Assembly: GCA_934646835.1 (NCBI GenBank)
Contig: CAKUES010000025.1
Coordinates: 1 to 25,479, forward strand
Source: an uncultured Coriobacteriales bacterium
GTDB lineage: Bacteria; Actinomycetota; Coriobacteriia; Coriobacteriales; QAMH01
DNA length: 25,479 nucleotides
Reading direction: 5' to 3'
The translations under genes were made by a program, and so were the position numbers. The notes beneath the pieces are model-generated. The model made no database searches. It saw only the letters and a list, made by a program, of their open reading frames with translations, and had not been told where the DNA came from. Position 1 is the stretch's first letter. Each line of letters begins with the position of its first letter. Shown piece after piece: positions 1 to 7,237 of this stretch.

Positions 1-50
1 AAACGACCTGGCCTCAAACGTTTTCGCGAGCGGTTGCTGTCGCTGGGCGC

Positions 51-203
51 TTACTTGGCGTTGCCACGTAGGTTGGCGCCGCAGATGATGCAGCCGACGC
101 CCACGGCGACGCCGGTGACGATGGTCACGACGCCCATGGCGATGTTGAAGGCGCCTGCTCGGCGCATGACCTTGGACTTCTTCATGATGTCGACGCTTTT
201 CAT
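51..203 (-). CDS. 50-aa small single-span membrane protein
   Basis: Reading on the minus strand from ATG at 203 to TAA at 51 gives a 50-residue peptide. It has a basic N-terminus (KKSKVMRR) followed by one hydrophobic stretch of about 25 residues (roughly 18-44) containing VVTIVTGVAVGVGCIICG, and ends NLRGNAK. The start is fixed by a good Shine-Dalgarno (AGGAGG) six bases upstream. The open frame continues upstream to about 527, but that part is antisense to trmL and is a shadow. The pattern fits a short inner-membrane peptide. I do not recognise a named family, and no function can be given. It diverges from trmL. Confidence 0.6.
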   Translation of the reverse strand: MKSVDIMKKSKVMRRAGAFNIAMGVVTIVTGVAVGVGCIICGANLRGNAK

Positions 204-381
204 GGTGTGCCTCCTGCCTTTGCATTGCTTTGGTCCTAGTGTAGCGTTTAGGGCAGATGCTGCGCTACTATTTCCGCTGCCGTGCAAATGCTCGGCAAGC
301 CAAGCTGCGCCTTTCCGCGCGGCACCCTCTATATATGATGCGCTGCCCTGTGGCGGCTGACAGTTGAAAGCGAGAGACCAC

Positions 382-924
382 ATGCTCAACATCGTCTTGT
401 ACGAGCCGGAGATTCCGGCAAACACCGGAACCATCGGCCGCAGCTGCGTGCTGACGGACACCAAGCTGCACCTCATCGAGCCTTTGGGCTTCTCGCTCGA
501 CGACCGCATGATCCGCCGCGCCGGCATGGGCTACTGGCATGACCTCGACGTGACGATCTACCCCGATTGGGAGGTCTTCAAGCAGGCCAACCCCGGTGCG
601 CGCATGTGGTTCATGAGCGCGCGTGCCGCCCACAACTACGCCCAGGTGAGCTACGAGGATGGCGACTACCTGGTCTTTGGCAAGGAGAGCGAGGGCCTGC
701 CCCAGGACTTGCTCGACGAGTATGCCGATTGTGGGCTGCGCATTCCGCAGCTCGTGCGCGAGGGCCTCACGCCCGCCACGAGCCATGGTCCCCTGAGCGA
801 CCCCACGGACCCGGCCGCTGTGAGCCTCAACCTCTCCAACGCCGCCAACATCGTCCTCTTCGAGGCTTTGCGCCAGCTCGACTTCCCTGGCCTGGAAAGC
901 GACGGCACCCCTCAGGGCGACTAG
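382..924 (+). CDS. trmL: tRNA (cytidine/uridine-34 2'-O)-methyltransferase TrmL
   Basis: This 180-aa SPOUT-class methyltransferase methylates the 2'-O of the wobble nucleotide of certain tRNA-Leu species, using SAM. The start MLNIVLYEPEIPANTGTIGR is the canonical family N-terminus, so the ATG at 382 is preferred to an in-frame TTG at 364. The SAM-binding trefoil knot is represented by FGKESEGLP and later SLNLSNAANIVLFEALRQL, both typical of TrmL. Between the RIPQ strand and SLNLSN lies an extra segment (VREGLTPATSHGPLSDPTD) that is absent from the roughly 157-aa E. coli enzyme. The ribosome-binding site is weak. A -10-like TATGAT at 334-339 lacks a convincing -35. The gene appears monocistronic. 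Confidence 0.9.
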   Translation: MLNIVLYEPEIPANTGTIGRSCVLTDTKLHLIEPLGFSLDDRMIRRAGMGYWHDLDVTIYPDWEVFKQANPGARMWFMSARAAHNYAQVSYEDGDYLVFGKESEGLPQDLLDEYADCGLRIPQLVREGLTPATSHGPLSDPTDPAAVSLNLSNAANIVLFEALRQLDFPGLESDGTPQGD

Positions 925-945
925 GGGAGAATAGCGGCGAGTAGT

Positions 946-1051
946 CGTGACACACTTTGTGCCAGTGACATTGTGTGTCACGCCATAGAGCCGCAGGTGT
1001 CCCCGTACCTTCTGCGTGACACACATTGTCACTGGCACAAAGTGTGTCACG
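946..1051. repeat. Composite inverted-pair repeat, locus A
   Basis: Two 37-bp units, 946-982 and 1015-1051, lie in inverted orientation around a 32-bp spacer. Each unit is a hairpin with perfect 10-bp arms, CGTGACACAC and GTGTGTCACG. The reverse complement of the second unit matches the first except at one base. The centre of the second unit is TTGTCACTGGCACA. Read on the minus strand, the spacer matches the locus D spacer (12927-12959) at 26 of 33 aligned positions. No target-site duplication is visible. Confidence 0.9.
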
Positions 1052-1063
1052 AAGCACGGGTGC

Positions 1064-1091
1064 CTGAACGGATGTGACCAGGTCCGTTCAG
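1064..1091. repeat. Second-family hairpin repeat (CTGAACG type), copy 1
   Basis: The arms CTGAACGGA (1064-1072) and TCCGTTCAG (1083-1091) are perfect 9-bp inverted repeats around a 10-base centre, TGTGACCAGG. The copy begins 12 bp after the locus A composite. Related hairpins occur at 10733-10760 and 22404-22479. There is no T-tract, so a simple terminator is unlikely. Confidence 0.75.
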
Positions 1092-1140
1092 CCTGCTTTC
1101 CTTTCAGGTCAACTTCAGGCGAATGCTCCAATATCACTCC

Positions 1141-1169
1141 TTGCACATATTCCCAATCTCGAATAATAG
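1141..1169 (+). promoter_or_regulatory. Candidate sigma-A promoter of the ech operon
   Basis: A -35 TTGCAC (1141-1146), a 17-bp spacer and a -10 TAATAG (1164-1169) form the best promoter-like match in the gap. The predicted transcription start is near 1176, giving a leader of about 140 bases. It lies downstream of both repeats, which would therefore sit outside the transcript. Confidence 0.55.
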
Positions 1170-1175
1170 ACGCGC

Positions 1176-1250
1176 TACCTGCGGCGATGCCCGTTTAAGG
1201 GCGCATACCGACCGCTCCCGCTCACCGATGGCGGCACATATGCGCAGGTA
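1176..1250 (+). promoter_or_regulatory. Potential structured leader RNA of the ech operon
   Basis: TACCTGCG (1176-1183) and CGCAGGTA (1243-1250) are a perfect 8-bp inverted repeat that would close a 75-nt domain starting at the predicted transcription start. Inside it, GCCC and GGGC flank GTTTAA, and a CCGC/GCGG pairing is possible. It matches no riboswitch class I recognise. Confidence 0.35.
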
Positions 1251-1313
1251 AATGCCGAGGTCACCGCGTATATTCCATGTAGAGATTATGTTAAGCCTGT
1301 GAAAGGAGGAGGT

Positions 1314-3536
1314 TTGGAACTCATCGCCAAGTCGATTTTGGGCACGCTCATCGTCGCTCCCGCCGTGGTCGCGCTGCTGCTGCTCATCATCCGAAACGAA
1401 AAGCCCCGAACCTTCATCACCGTCATTGGCGCGCTGATTATCGGCTGCACCTCTATCTACGCAGCCATCTATCTGCTGCCGCTGTGCAGCGAGGGCGCCT
1501 TGATGCTGACGGTTGGAGAAGGATTTGCAAGCACCGTCAATTACGTGACGCTGGCCGTCGATATCGTCCTCGGTCTCTACGTCATCGGCAAGGGCCTCAA
1601 GAACAAGAAGTACCTGGCCCCCGTGCTCGCACTCGTCCAGACCTGCCTCATCGTCTGGTTCGAGCTCGCCGTCGCCCATGACATCACCGTCGCCAACGCC
1701 CTCTACGTCGACAACCTGACCGTCATCATGATCTTGGTCATCGGTCTCGTCGGCACCGGCATCTGCGTGTACGCGCTCGGCTACATGCGCGACCACGAGG
1801 CTCACAACACCAACGGCAAGGACCGTCGCCCGACCTTCTTTGCCCTGATGTTCATCTTCCTGACCTCGATGTTCGGCATCGTCGCCTGCAACAATATGGT
1901 CTGGATGCTGTGCGCATGGGAGGTCACGACCGTCTGCTCCTTCGCGCTGATTGGCTACACCCGCACGCAGGAGGCCATCGACAACGCCAACCGCCAGATC
2001 GTCATGAACCTCATCGGCGGCCTCGCCTTCGTCGGCGCCCTCATCTGGGTCTCCTTCGTCTACGGCACGATCGAGTTCGACAAGTTCATCTCCAGCACCC
2101 TGGCCTACACCCAGGCTGGCTACACCTTCATGACGGTCATGCCCGTCATGCTGCTGGCACTCGCGGGCTTCACCAAGGCTGCCCAGATGCCCTTCCAGTC
2201 CTGGCTGCTCGGCGCCATGGTCGCGCCCACCCCGACCTCCGCGCTGCTCCACAGCTCCACGATGGTCAAGGCCGGCATCTTCATGCTCGTCAAGCTCTCT
2301 CCCTGCCTGGGTGACAACTTGCCCGGCTACATCATCATGTTCGTCGGCGGCGCCACCTTCCTGATCTGCGCGTTCGCAGCGATCAACATGTCCAACGCCA
2401 AGCGCGTGCTCGCGTACTCCACGATCTCCAACCTGGGCTTGATCACGCTGTGCGCCGGCATCGGCACCCCGGCAGCTGTTTGGGCCGCCATCTTCCTGCT
2501 GGTCTTCCACGCAGTCGCCAAGTCCCTGCTCTTCCTGTGCGTCGGCACCGCAGAGCATCACGTCGGCAGCCGCGACATCGAGTCCTTCGACGCGCTGTTC
2601 GAGAAGATGCCCATGCTCGCCCGCCTGATGGCACTCGGCATCCTGGCGATGTTCATCGCTCCCTTTGGCATGCTGGTCTCCAAGTGGGCCGCCTTCCAGG
2701 CGATCATCGAGAGCGGCAACTTCGTCCTTATCCTCATCCTGGCCTTTGGCTCTGCTGCGACCTTCATGTTCTGGGCCAAGTGGCTCGGCAAGATCCTCGC
2801 CGCTGCCAACGCCGGCGACGACAACGTCGAGGAGACCGTCTACTCCAGCGAGTGGGCCTCCATGGGTCTTATGGCAGTCCTGACCGTCGGCATGTGCATC
2901 TTCTTCCCGCTCATCTCCGACGCCGTCGTCGTCCCGTACCTGACCAGCGTCTTTGGTTCTGTCCCTGAGACCATCTCCACGGGCGACCTGTGGTGCATGG
3001 CCATCATCGCGCTCGTCATTGCCATCGTGCTTCTGAGCTTCAAGAACACGACCAAGAAGAAGGTCGTCCCCGTCTACATGGCCGGCGCCGGCATCGACTT
3101 CGACCAGCGCACCTATCTCGACTCCTTTGGCGCCGAGATGAAGGCCAGCCAGCGCAACTGGTACATGGAGGACATCTTTGGCGAGAAGAAGATGACCCTC
3201 ATCGGCCTGAGCTTGAGCCTGTGCCTGCTGGCTGGCGGTTTTGGCTACGCTGTCAATCTCTGCCACGACAACCAGGACAAGATCACGGAGACCATCGAGG
3301 CCCAGGCCACCTACCAGGGCAGCGCCTGGCAAAGCGGCGGTGTCGAGTTTGCTCAGTACCTGCAGTACTTCGAGTACTACGCAGGCGCTTACGACGAGTA
3401 CGCGGACCAGTACAAGGCCATGGGTATCAACTCCAAGGCCGAGCTCATGGACGCGCTTTACGCACAGTACGCCGCCCAGTCGCAGGGCTACAGCTCCTAC
3501 GACACGGGTGACAGCGACGAGGAAGGGGAGGAGTAG
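1314..3536 (+). CDS. echA: Ech hydrogenase subunit A (NuoL/antiporter-like)
   Basis: This 740-aa polytopic membrane protein belongs to the Mrp-antiporter/NuoL family and is the presumed ion-translocating subunit of an energy-converting [NiFe] hydrogenase. Family core segments are visible: WMLCAWEVTTVCSFALIGY, KAAQMPFQSWLLGAMVAPTP, TSALLHSSTMVKAGIFMLV and KRVLAYSTISNLGLI, including the conserved lysines, glutamate and histidine of the half-channels. TTG at 1314 is chosen because the AAAGGAGG Shine-Dalgarno (1302-1309) lies just before it; a GTG at 1299 would put that motif inside the gene. After the last predicted membrane segment (about residues 626-648) comes a tail of roughly 90 residues rich in Tyr, Gln and Ala and ending DSDEEGEE, which I do not associate with the family. 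First gene of the six-gene operon. Confidence 0.9.
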   Translation: MELIAKSILGTLIVAPAVVALLLLIIRNEKPRTFITVIGALIIGCTSIYAAIYLLPLCSEGALMLTVGEGFASTVNYVTLAVDIVLGLYVIGKGLKNKKYLAPVLALVQTCLIVWFELAVAHDITVANALYVDNLTVIMILVIGLVGTGICVYALGYMRDHEAHNTNGKDRRPTFFALMFIFLTSMFGIVACNNMVWMLCAWEVTTVCSFALIGYTRTQEAIDNANRQIVMNLIGGLAFVGALIWVSFVYGTIEFDKFISSTLAYTQAGYTFMTVMPVMLLALAGFTKAAQMPFQSWLLGAMVAPTPTSALLHSSTMVKAGIFMLVKLSPCLGDNLPGYIIMFVGGATFLICAFAAINMSNAKRVLAYSTISNLGLITLCAGIGTPAAVWAAIFLLVFHAVAKSLLFLCVGTAEHHVGSRDIESFDALFEKMPMLARLMALGILAMFIAPFGMLVSKWAAFQAIIESGNFVLILILAFGSAATFMFWAKWLGKILAAANAGDDNVEETVYSSEWASMGLMAVLTVGMCIFFPLISDAVVVPYLTSVFGSVPETISTGDLWCMAIIALVIAIVLLSFKNTTKKKVVPVYMAGAGIDFDQRTYLDSFGAEMKASQRNWYMEDIFGEKKMTLIGLSLSLCLLAGGFGYAVNLCHDNQDKITETIEAQATYQGSAWQSGGVEFAQYLQYFEYYAGAYDEYADQYKAMGINSKAELMDALYAQYAAQSQGYSSYDTGDSDEEGEE

Positions 3537-3539
3537 GCC

Positions 3540-4418
3540 ATGAACCTCGGTATCGAATCCATCATCGGCATCATCGCCTTCCTGGTGCTCGCACCTATCC
3601 TCGGCTGTTTGCTCTCCGGCATCGACCGCAAGCTCTCCGCAGGCCTGCAGGGCCGCGTGGGACCCAAGATCTTGCAGTCCTACTACGACTTCCGCAAGCT
3701 CCTCGACAAGGAGGACGCCACCGTCAACGGTGCGCAGGACCTCTACGTCTGGCTGTACCTCATCTTCATCGTCGCGGCCGGCGTCGTGTTCTTCGCCGGT
3801 GGCAACTTCCTGCTGTGTGTCTTCATCCTGACGCTCGGGTCGCTGTTCCTCATCGTCGCAGCCTATGCGTCGCGCAGCCCCTATGCGGAACTCGGCGCAC
3901 AGCGCGAGATCATCCAGGTCATGAGCTACGAGCCCATGGTCCTCATCGTGGCTGCCGGCCTGTTCATGGCGACCGGCACCTTCCGCGTCGAGGACATCAT
4001 CGCAGCCGATGTGCCTGTTATCCGCTACTTGCCGCTCATCTTCATCGGTTTCATCTACGTGCTGACGATCAAGCTGCGCAAGAGCCCGTTCGACATCTCC
4101 ATGAGCCACCACGCTCACCAGGAGCTCGTCCGCGGCGTCACCACCGAGTTCTCCGGCAAGACGCTCGCCCTCATCGAGTTGTCCCACTGGTACGAGAACA
4201 TCCTGTTCTTGGGTTGGGTCGGCATCTTCATCATGTGGGGCGGCTTCAACCTCACCGCTGCGATCATCACCGTGGTCGTCTGCCTGGTTGTCTTCTTCCT
4301 CGAGATCTTGATCGACAACAACTTCGCCCGCGTCAAGTGGCAGGCGATGCTCAAGACCTCTTGGCTCGTCGCCCTCGTGCTCGGCGGCCTCAACATCATC
4401 TACCTGCTCTTCATCTAA
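3540..4418 (+). CDS. echB: Ech hydrogenase subunit B (NuoH-like)
   Basis: This 292-aa membrane subunit is homologous to NuoH of complex I and HycD of formate hydrogenlyase, and anchors the hydrophilic hydrogenase arm to the membrane. Landmarks are DRKLSAGLQGRVGPK near the N-terminus, SRSPYAELGAQREIIQVMSY in the centre, and KSPFDISMSHHAHQELVRG followed by TEFSGKTLALIELSHWYE, the loops that in this family contact the catalytic arm. About eight hydrophobic segments are visible. The ATG lies three bases after the echA stop, with GGGGAGGAG inside the echA end as ribosome-binding site, so the two are probably translationally coupled. Length is normal for the family. Confidence 0.93.
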   Translation: MNLGIESIIGIIAFLVLAPILGCLLSGIDRKLSAGLQGRVGPKILQSYYDFRKLLDKEDATVNGAQDLYVWLYLIFIVAAGVVFFAGGNFLLCVFILTLGSLFLIVAAYASRSPYAELGAQREIIQVMSYEPMVLIVAAGLFMATGTFRVEDIIAADVPVIRYLPLIFIGFIYVLTIKLRKSPFDISMSHHAHQELVRGVTTEFSGKTLALIELSHWYENILFLGWVGIFIMWGGFNLTAAIITVVVCLVVFFLEILIDNNFARVKWQAMLKTSWLVALVLGGLNIIYLLFI

Positions 4419-4431
4419 GGAGGTGCCTCAT

Positions 4432-4968
4432 ATGTCCTATACCAGCAAGTCCCCTTGGATCATCCACTACGACGGATCGAGCTGCAACGGCTGCGACATC
4501 GAGGTGCTCGCCGCCCTCACCCCGCTCTACGACGCCGAGCGCTTTGGCGTGATCAACACCGGCAACCCCAAGCACGCTGACATCTTCATCGTCACCGGTG
4601 GCGTCAACGCGCAAAACGCGCCGGTCATCAAGCAGATCTACGACCAGATGCTCGAGCCCAAGGTTGTCGTGGCCTGCGGTGCCTGCGCCTGCGGCGGCGG
4701 CGTCTACCAGGAGTGCTACAACGTTCAGGGCGGCACCGACACCGTCATCCCCGTCGACGCCTACGTCCCCGGCTGCGCGGTGCGCCCCGAGTCCATCATG
4801 GACGCGGTCGTCGCCGGCGTGCAGATTCTCGAGGGCAAGCGCGAGGCGATGCGCGGCGTCAAGGCCGCAGACAAGATCCGCTGCGCGAAGGACGCGTCCA
4901 AGGGCGCACATGCCTCCTGCGCAGACGTCGAAAACGTTCCCGGCGCTGGCGGCGCCGGTGTCGAGTAA
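4432..4968 (+). CDS. echC: Ech hydrogenase small subunit C (NuoB-like)
   Basis: This 178-aa electron-transfer subunit carries the proximal [4Fe-4S] cluster next to the NiFe site. Ligands are visible as C18-N-G-C21, a cysteine in GACACGGG (C85 most likely, with extra C82 and C87) and C115 in VPGCAVRP, matching the NuoB/small hydrogenase arrangement. ATG at 4432 is chosen over an in-frame GTG at 4423 because AAGGAGG directly after the echB stop is correctly spaced for the ATG. The last 35 residues hold two more cysteines (C151, C163) and a Gly/Ala-rich end, probably not cluster ligands. There is a 13-bp gap to echB. Confidence 0.93.
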   Translation: MSYTSKSPWIIHYDGSSCNGCDIEVLAALTPLYDAERFGVINTGNPKHADIFIVTGGVNAQNAPVIKQIYDQMLEPKVVVACGACACGGGVYQECYNVQGGTDTVIPVDAYVPGCAVRPESIMDAVVAGVQILEGKREAMRGVKAADKIRCAKDASKGAHASCADVENVPGAGGAGVE

Positions 4969-4981
4969 GGGAGGAGTGAAC

Positions 4982-5389
4982 ATGAAGGCATATCCGGCAC
5001 CCACCTTCACCGAGGCTGCGATCGACCAGGTCGCAACCATCGCCGCCGACTACAAGGCCCGCGGCTGGCGCTTTGTCCAGCTGTGCGCAAGCACGCTCGA
5101 GGATTCCGTTGAGCTGCTCTACACCTACCAGTCCATGGACCACGACGCCGGCCTCGAGGGCGTTCGCGTCAACGTCCCCGACGGCATGAGCGTGCCGAGC
5201 ATCACGGCGAGCTATCCTGCGGCCTTCGTCTTCGAGAACGAGACCCACGACCTCTTTGGCGTGACAGTCGACGGTATCAACATCGACTTCAACGGCGAGT
5301 TCTACACCGTCAACGTCGCCTATCCCATGAACCCCCGCGCTGCAGCAGGCGCCCAAACCACGACCGAGGAGGAGGCAAGCAATGAGTAA
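4982..5389 (+). CDS. echD: Ech hydrogenase subunit D (NuoC-like)
   Basis: This 135-aa soluble subunit corresponds to the 30-kDa (NuoC) subunit of complex I. In group 4 hydrogenases it bridges the large and small subunits without carrying a cofactor. The signature is YPAAFVFENETHDLFGVTVD (about residues 79-98), matching the conserved E-x-HDLFG region; the rest is weakly conserved, as usual. ATG at 4982 follows GGGAGG and the echC stop by 13 bases; the same frame is open much further upstream but only antiparallel to echC codon usage. The end overlaps the echE start by eight bases (5382-5389), indicating translational coupling. Confidence 0.9.
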   Translation: MKAYPAPTFTEAAIDQVATIAADYKARGWRFVQLCASTLEDSVELLYTYQSMDHDAGLEGVRVNVPDGMSVPSITASYPAAFVFENETHDLFGVTVDGINIDFNGEFYTVNVAYPMNPRAAAGAQTTTEEEASNE

Positions 5390-6470
5390 GCGCACCGTCA
5401 TCCCCTTTGGCCCGCAGCACCCCGTCCTGCCTGAGCCGGTCCATCTGGACCTGGTGATGGAGGACGAGAAGGTCGTCACCGCCATCCCGCGCATCGGATT
5501 CATCCACCGCGGCCTGGAGAAGCTCGTCGAGAAGCGCGACTACACGCAGTTCGTCTACGTGACCGAGCGCATCTGCGGCATCTGCTCCTTTGGCCACTCC
5601 CTGGGCTATTCCCAGTGCATCGAGCAGCTCATGGGCATCGAGGTTACGAGCCGCGCCGAGTACCTGCGCGTGATCTTCCACGAGCTGTCCCGTATCCACA
5701 GCCACCTGCTGTGGTTGGGCCTTGCCGCTGACGCCTTTGGCTTCGAAGCGCTGTTCATGCACGCATGGCGCTTGCGCGAGCAGGTCCTCGACATCTTCGA
5801 GGAGTGCACGGGTGGCCGTGTCATCTTCTCCGCCTGCGATGTGGGCGGCTTTAGGCAGGACGTCTCCAACGAGACCCTCAACGGCATCGTCATCACACTG
5901 GAAAAGCTCGAGGCCGAGTACCATGCCATCGCGCGCTCCTTCCTCGACGACTCCTCCGTTAAGAACCGCCTGGTGGGCATCGGCTACCTCTCCAAGGAGC
6001 AGGCTGTCGAGCACTCCCTCGTCGGCCCCTTTGGCCGCGCGAGCGGACTGATTGTCGACGAGCGCCTCTACGGCAACGGCGCCTACGGTGAGCTGGCCGC
6101 CTTCGAGCCCGTCATCTCCGAGCAGGGCGACTGCTATGCTCGCTGCGACGTTCGCATCAAGGAGGTCTACCAGTCCATCGCCATCATCAAGGAGCTTGTC
6201 TCCAAGATCCCCGATGGCGAGGTCATGATCCCCGTCAAGGGCAAGCCCGAGGCCGGCACCCGCGCCATGATGACTGTCGAACAGCCCCGCGGCCAGGCGT
6301 TCTACTACGCTGTTGGCAACGGCACAAAGTTCCTCGAGCGCATGCGCGTGCGCACCCCGACGAGCCAGAACCTCTCCGGCCTGGTTGCGTCGCTTGCCGG
6401 CTGCGACTTCGCGGACGTGCCCAACATCGTCCTGACCATCGACCCGTGCATCAGCTGCACTGAAAGGTAG
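5382..6470 (+). CDS. echE: Ech hydrogenase catalytic large subunit E
   Basis: This 362-aa NiFe-site subunit has both cysteine pairs needed to bind nickel: C65-x-x-C68 in ERICGICSFGHS and C356-x-x-C359 in the C-terminal DPCISCTER. It is therefore a true hydrogenase rather than a NuoD-type complex I subunit, which lacks these cysteines. The reaction is reversible 2H+ plus reduced ferredoxin to H2, coupled to ion transport through EchA and EchB. The protein stops three residues after the last cysteine, so there is no C-terminal maturation peptide, as reported for several Ech-type large subunits. No hyp maturation genes are in the window. The ribosome-binding site (GAGGAGG) lies within echD. Confidence 0.95.
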   Translation: MSKRTVIPFGPQHPVLPEPVHLDLVMEDEKVVTAIPRIGFIHRGLEKLVEKRDYTQFVYVTERICGICSFGHSLGYSQCIEQLMGIEVTSRAEYLRVIFHELSRIHSHLLWLGLAADAFGFEALFMHAWRLREQVLDIFEECTGGRVIFSACDVGGFRQDVSNETLNGIVITLEKLEAEYHAIARSFLDDSSVKNRLVGIGYLSKEQAVEHSLVGPFGRASGLIVDERLYGNGAYGELAAFEPVISEQGDCYARCDVRIKEVYQSIAIIKELVSKIPDGEVMIPVKGKPEAGTRAMMTVEQPRGQAFYYAVGNGTKFLERMRVRTPTSQNLSGLVASLAGCDFADVPNIVLTIDPCISCTER

Positions 6471-6476
6471 GCGAGC

Positions 6477-6953
6477 ATGGGAGTTTTCAAACTTGCCGGT
6501 ATGACGGTCAAGAGCCTGTTCACCAAGGCTCCCACCCGCAAGTACCCCTACGAGGTGCGCGAGCCCTTCGAGCGCACCCGCGGGGGCATCACCATGGGCG
6601 ACATCAAGGGCTGCATTATGTGCGGCATCTGCGAGAAGAAGTGCCCGGCCAACGCCATCAAGGTGACCAAGGCCACCGAGACCTGGACGCACTGGCCCTA
6701 CAAGTGCATCGCGTGCGACGCTTGCGTGCGCGCATGCCCCAAGCACGTGCTCGTCACGGAACAGGCGCATCCGCCCGTGACCACCAAGCCCGAGCCTATC
6801 TCCTTCACCCCGGAGTGGACCGAGGAGGAGCTCTCGGAGAAGGCGCGCATCGAGGCCGAGAAGAAGGCCAAGATCGAGGCCGCCAAGGCCGCCAAGGCTG
6901 CCAAGCTCGCTGCAGAGAAGGCAGCTAAGGAAGCTGCCGAGCAAGGCGAGTAA
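6477..6953 (+). CDS. echF: Ech hydrogenase ferredoxin-like subunit F with Lys/Ala-rich tail
   Basis: This 158-aa 2x[4Fe-4S] polyferredoxin subunit passes electrons between soluble ferredoxin and EchC. Ligands are C46, C49, C52, C56 (CIMCGICEKKCP) and C77, C80, C83, C87 (CIACDACVRACP). After the ferredoxin domain (to about residue 100) comes a highly charged tail of about 45 residues made of Lys, Ala and Glu, with repeated KAAKAAKAAK-type units. It is predicted to be a long helix or coiled coil, and I know of no such tail in the archaeal prototype. The ATG lies six bases after echE. Last gene of the operon; a strong terminator follows 12 bases after the stop. Confidence 0.93.
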   Translation: MGVFKLAGMTVKSLFTKAPTRKYPYEVREPFERTRGGITMGDIKGCIMCGICEKKCPANAIKVTKATETWTHWPYKCIACDACVRACPKHVLVTEQAHPPVTTKPEPISFTPEWTEEELSEKARIEAEKKAKIEAAKAAKAAKLAAEKAAKEAAEQGE

Positions 6954-6964
6954 CCGCTTGCAAA

Positions 6965-6998
6965 GCGGGGGTGGGACGCTTGTCCCGCCCCCGCTTTT
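6965..6998 (+). terminator. Rho-independent terminator of the ech operon
   Basis: A 13-bp GC-rich stem, GCGGGGGTGGGAC (6965-6977) with GTCCCGCCCCCGC (6982-6994) and one G-U pair, has a GCTT loop and is followed by TTTT. It begins 12 bases after the echF stop. Confidence 0.9.
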
Positions 6999-7009
6999 GT
7001 GCGTTGCGA

Positions 7010-7042
7010 TGACACACATTGTCACTGGCACAAAGCGTGTCA
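7010..7042. repeat. Solo 33-bp repeat unit, locus B
   Basis: A single unit with left arm TGACACAC, centre ATTGTCACTGGCACAAA and right arm GCGTGTCA, which carries one arm mismatch relative to the palindrome. It sits 12 bases after the ech terminator. No partner unit or spacer-like sequence is present within 100 bp. Confidence 0.85.
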
Positions 7043-7237
7043 ACGGTGGCGGGCAGCTGGCGTGATGTTCTTGCGGCGATTTCCTCCTCAAAAAAGCCAC
7101 AATGTCCGAATAAAACGGCAACGTGGCGGCGGCAATGAGAACAAATGTGTAACGTAGGCAGGCGACGCGGATCGCGCTTGTCTTTTTGCGTTACACTCGT
7201 GATTCGCAATGCTGTTATCAGGAAAAGAGATCGCGCT

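Noticed and set aside
946..982. CRP/FNR-type binding site reading of the TGTGNC...TCACA-like sequences in the repeats
   Set aside because: The half-site resemblance comes from the palindromic arms. Unit length, inverted pairing and positions after terminators do not fit regulator sites, and unrelated genes flank the copies.
946..1051. Possible CRISPR array from repeated 33-37 bp units
   Set aside because: Units are in inverted, not direct, orientation, occur at most as pairs at each locus (plus one decayed unit at D), have homologous rather than unique spacers, and there are no cas genes.
1134..4187. A 1017-codon open frame on the minus strand opposite echA and echB
   Set aside because: It is rich in Asp, Glu, Gly and His with no domain, and lies opposite genes with clear membrane-protein motifs. 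Strong C/G bias at codon position 3 keeps the antisense frame open. The same holds for 5310-7121, 8828-10840, 13046-15205, 16099-17880 and 17912-19789 on the minus strand, and 22536-23936 on the plus strand.
1314..6953. Respiratory complex I (nuo) operon
   Set aside because: Only six subunits are present, the order is that of Ech, and the large subunit keeps both nickel-binding cysteine pairs (C65/C68 and C356/C359), which NuoD lacks. NADH-binding subunits are absent.
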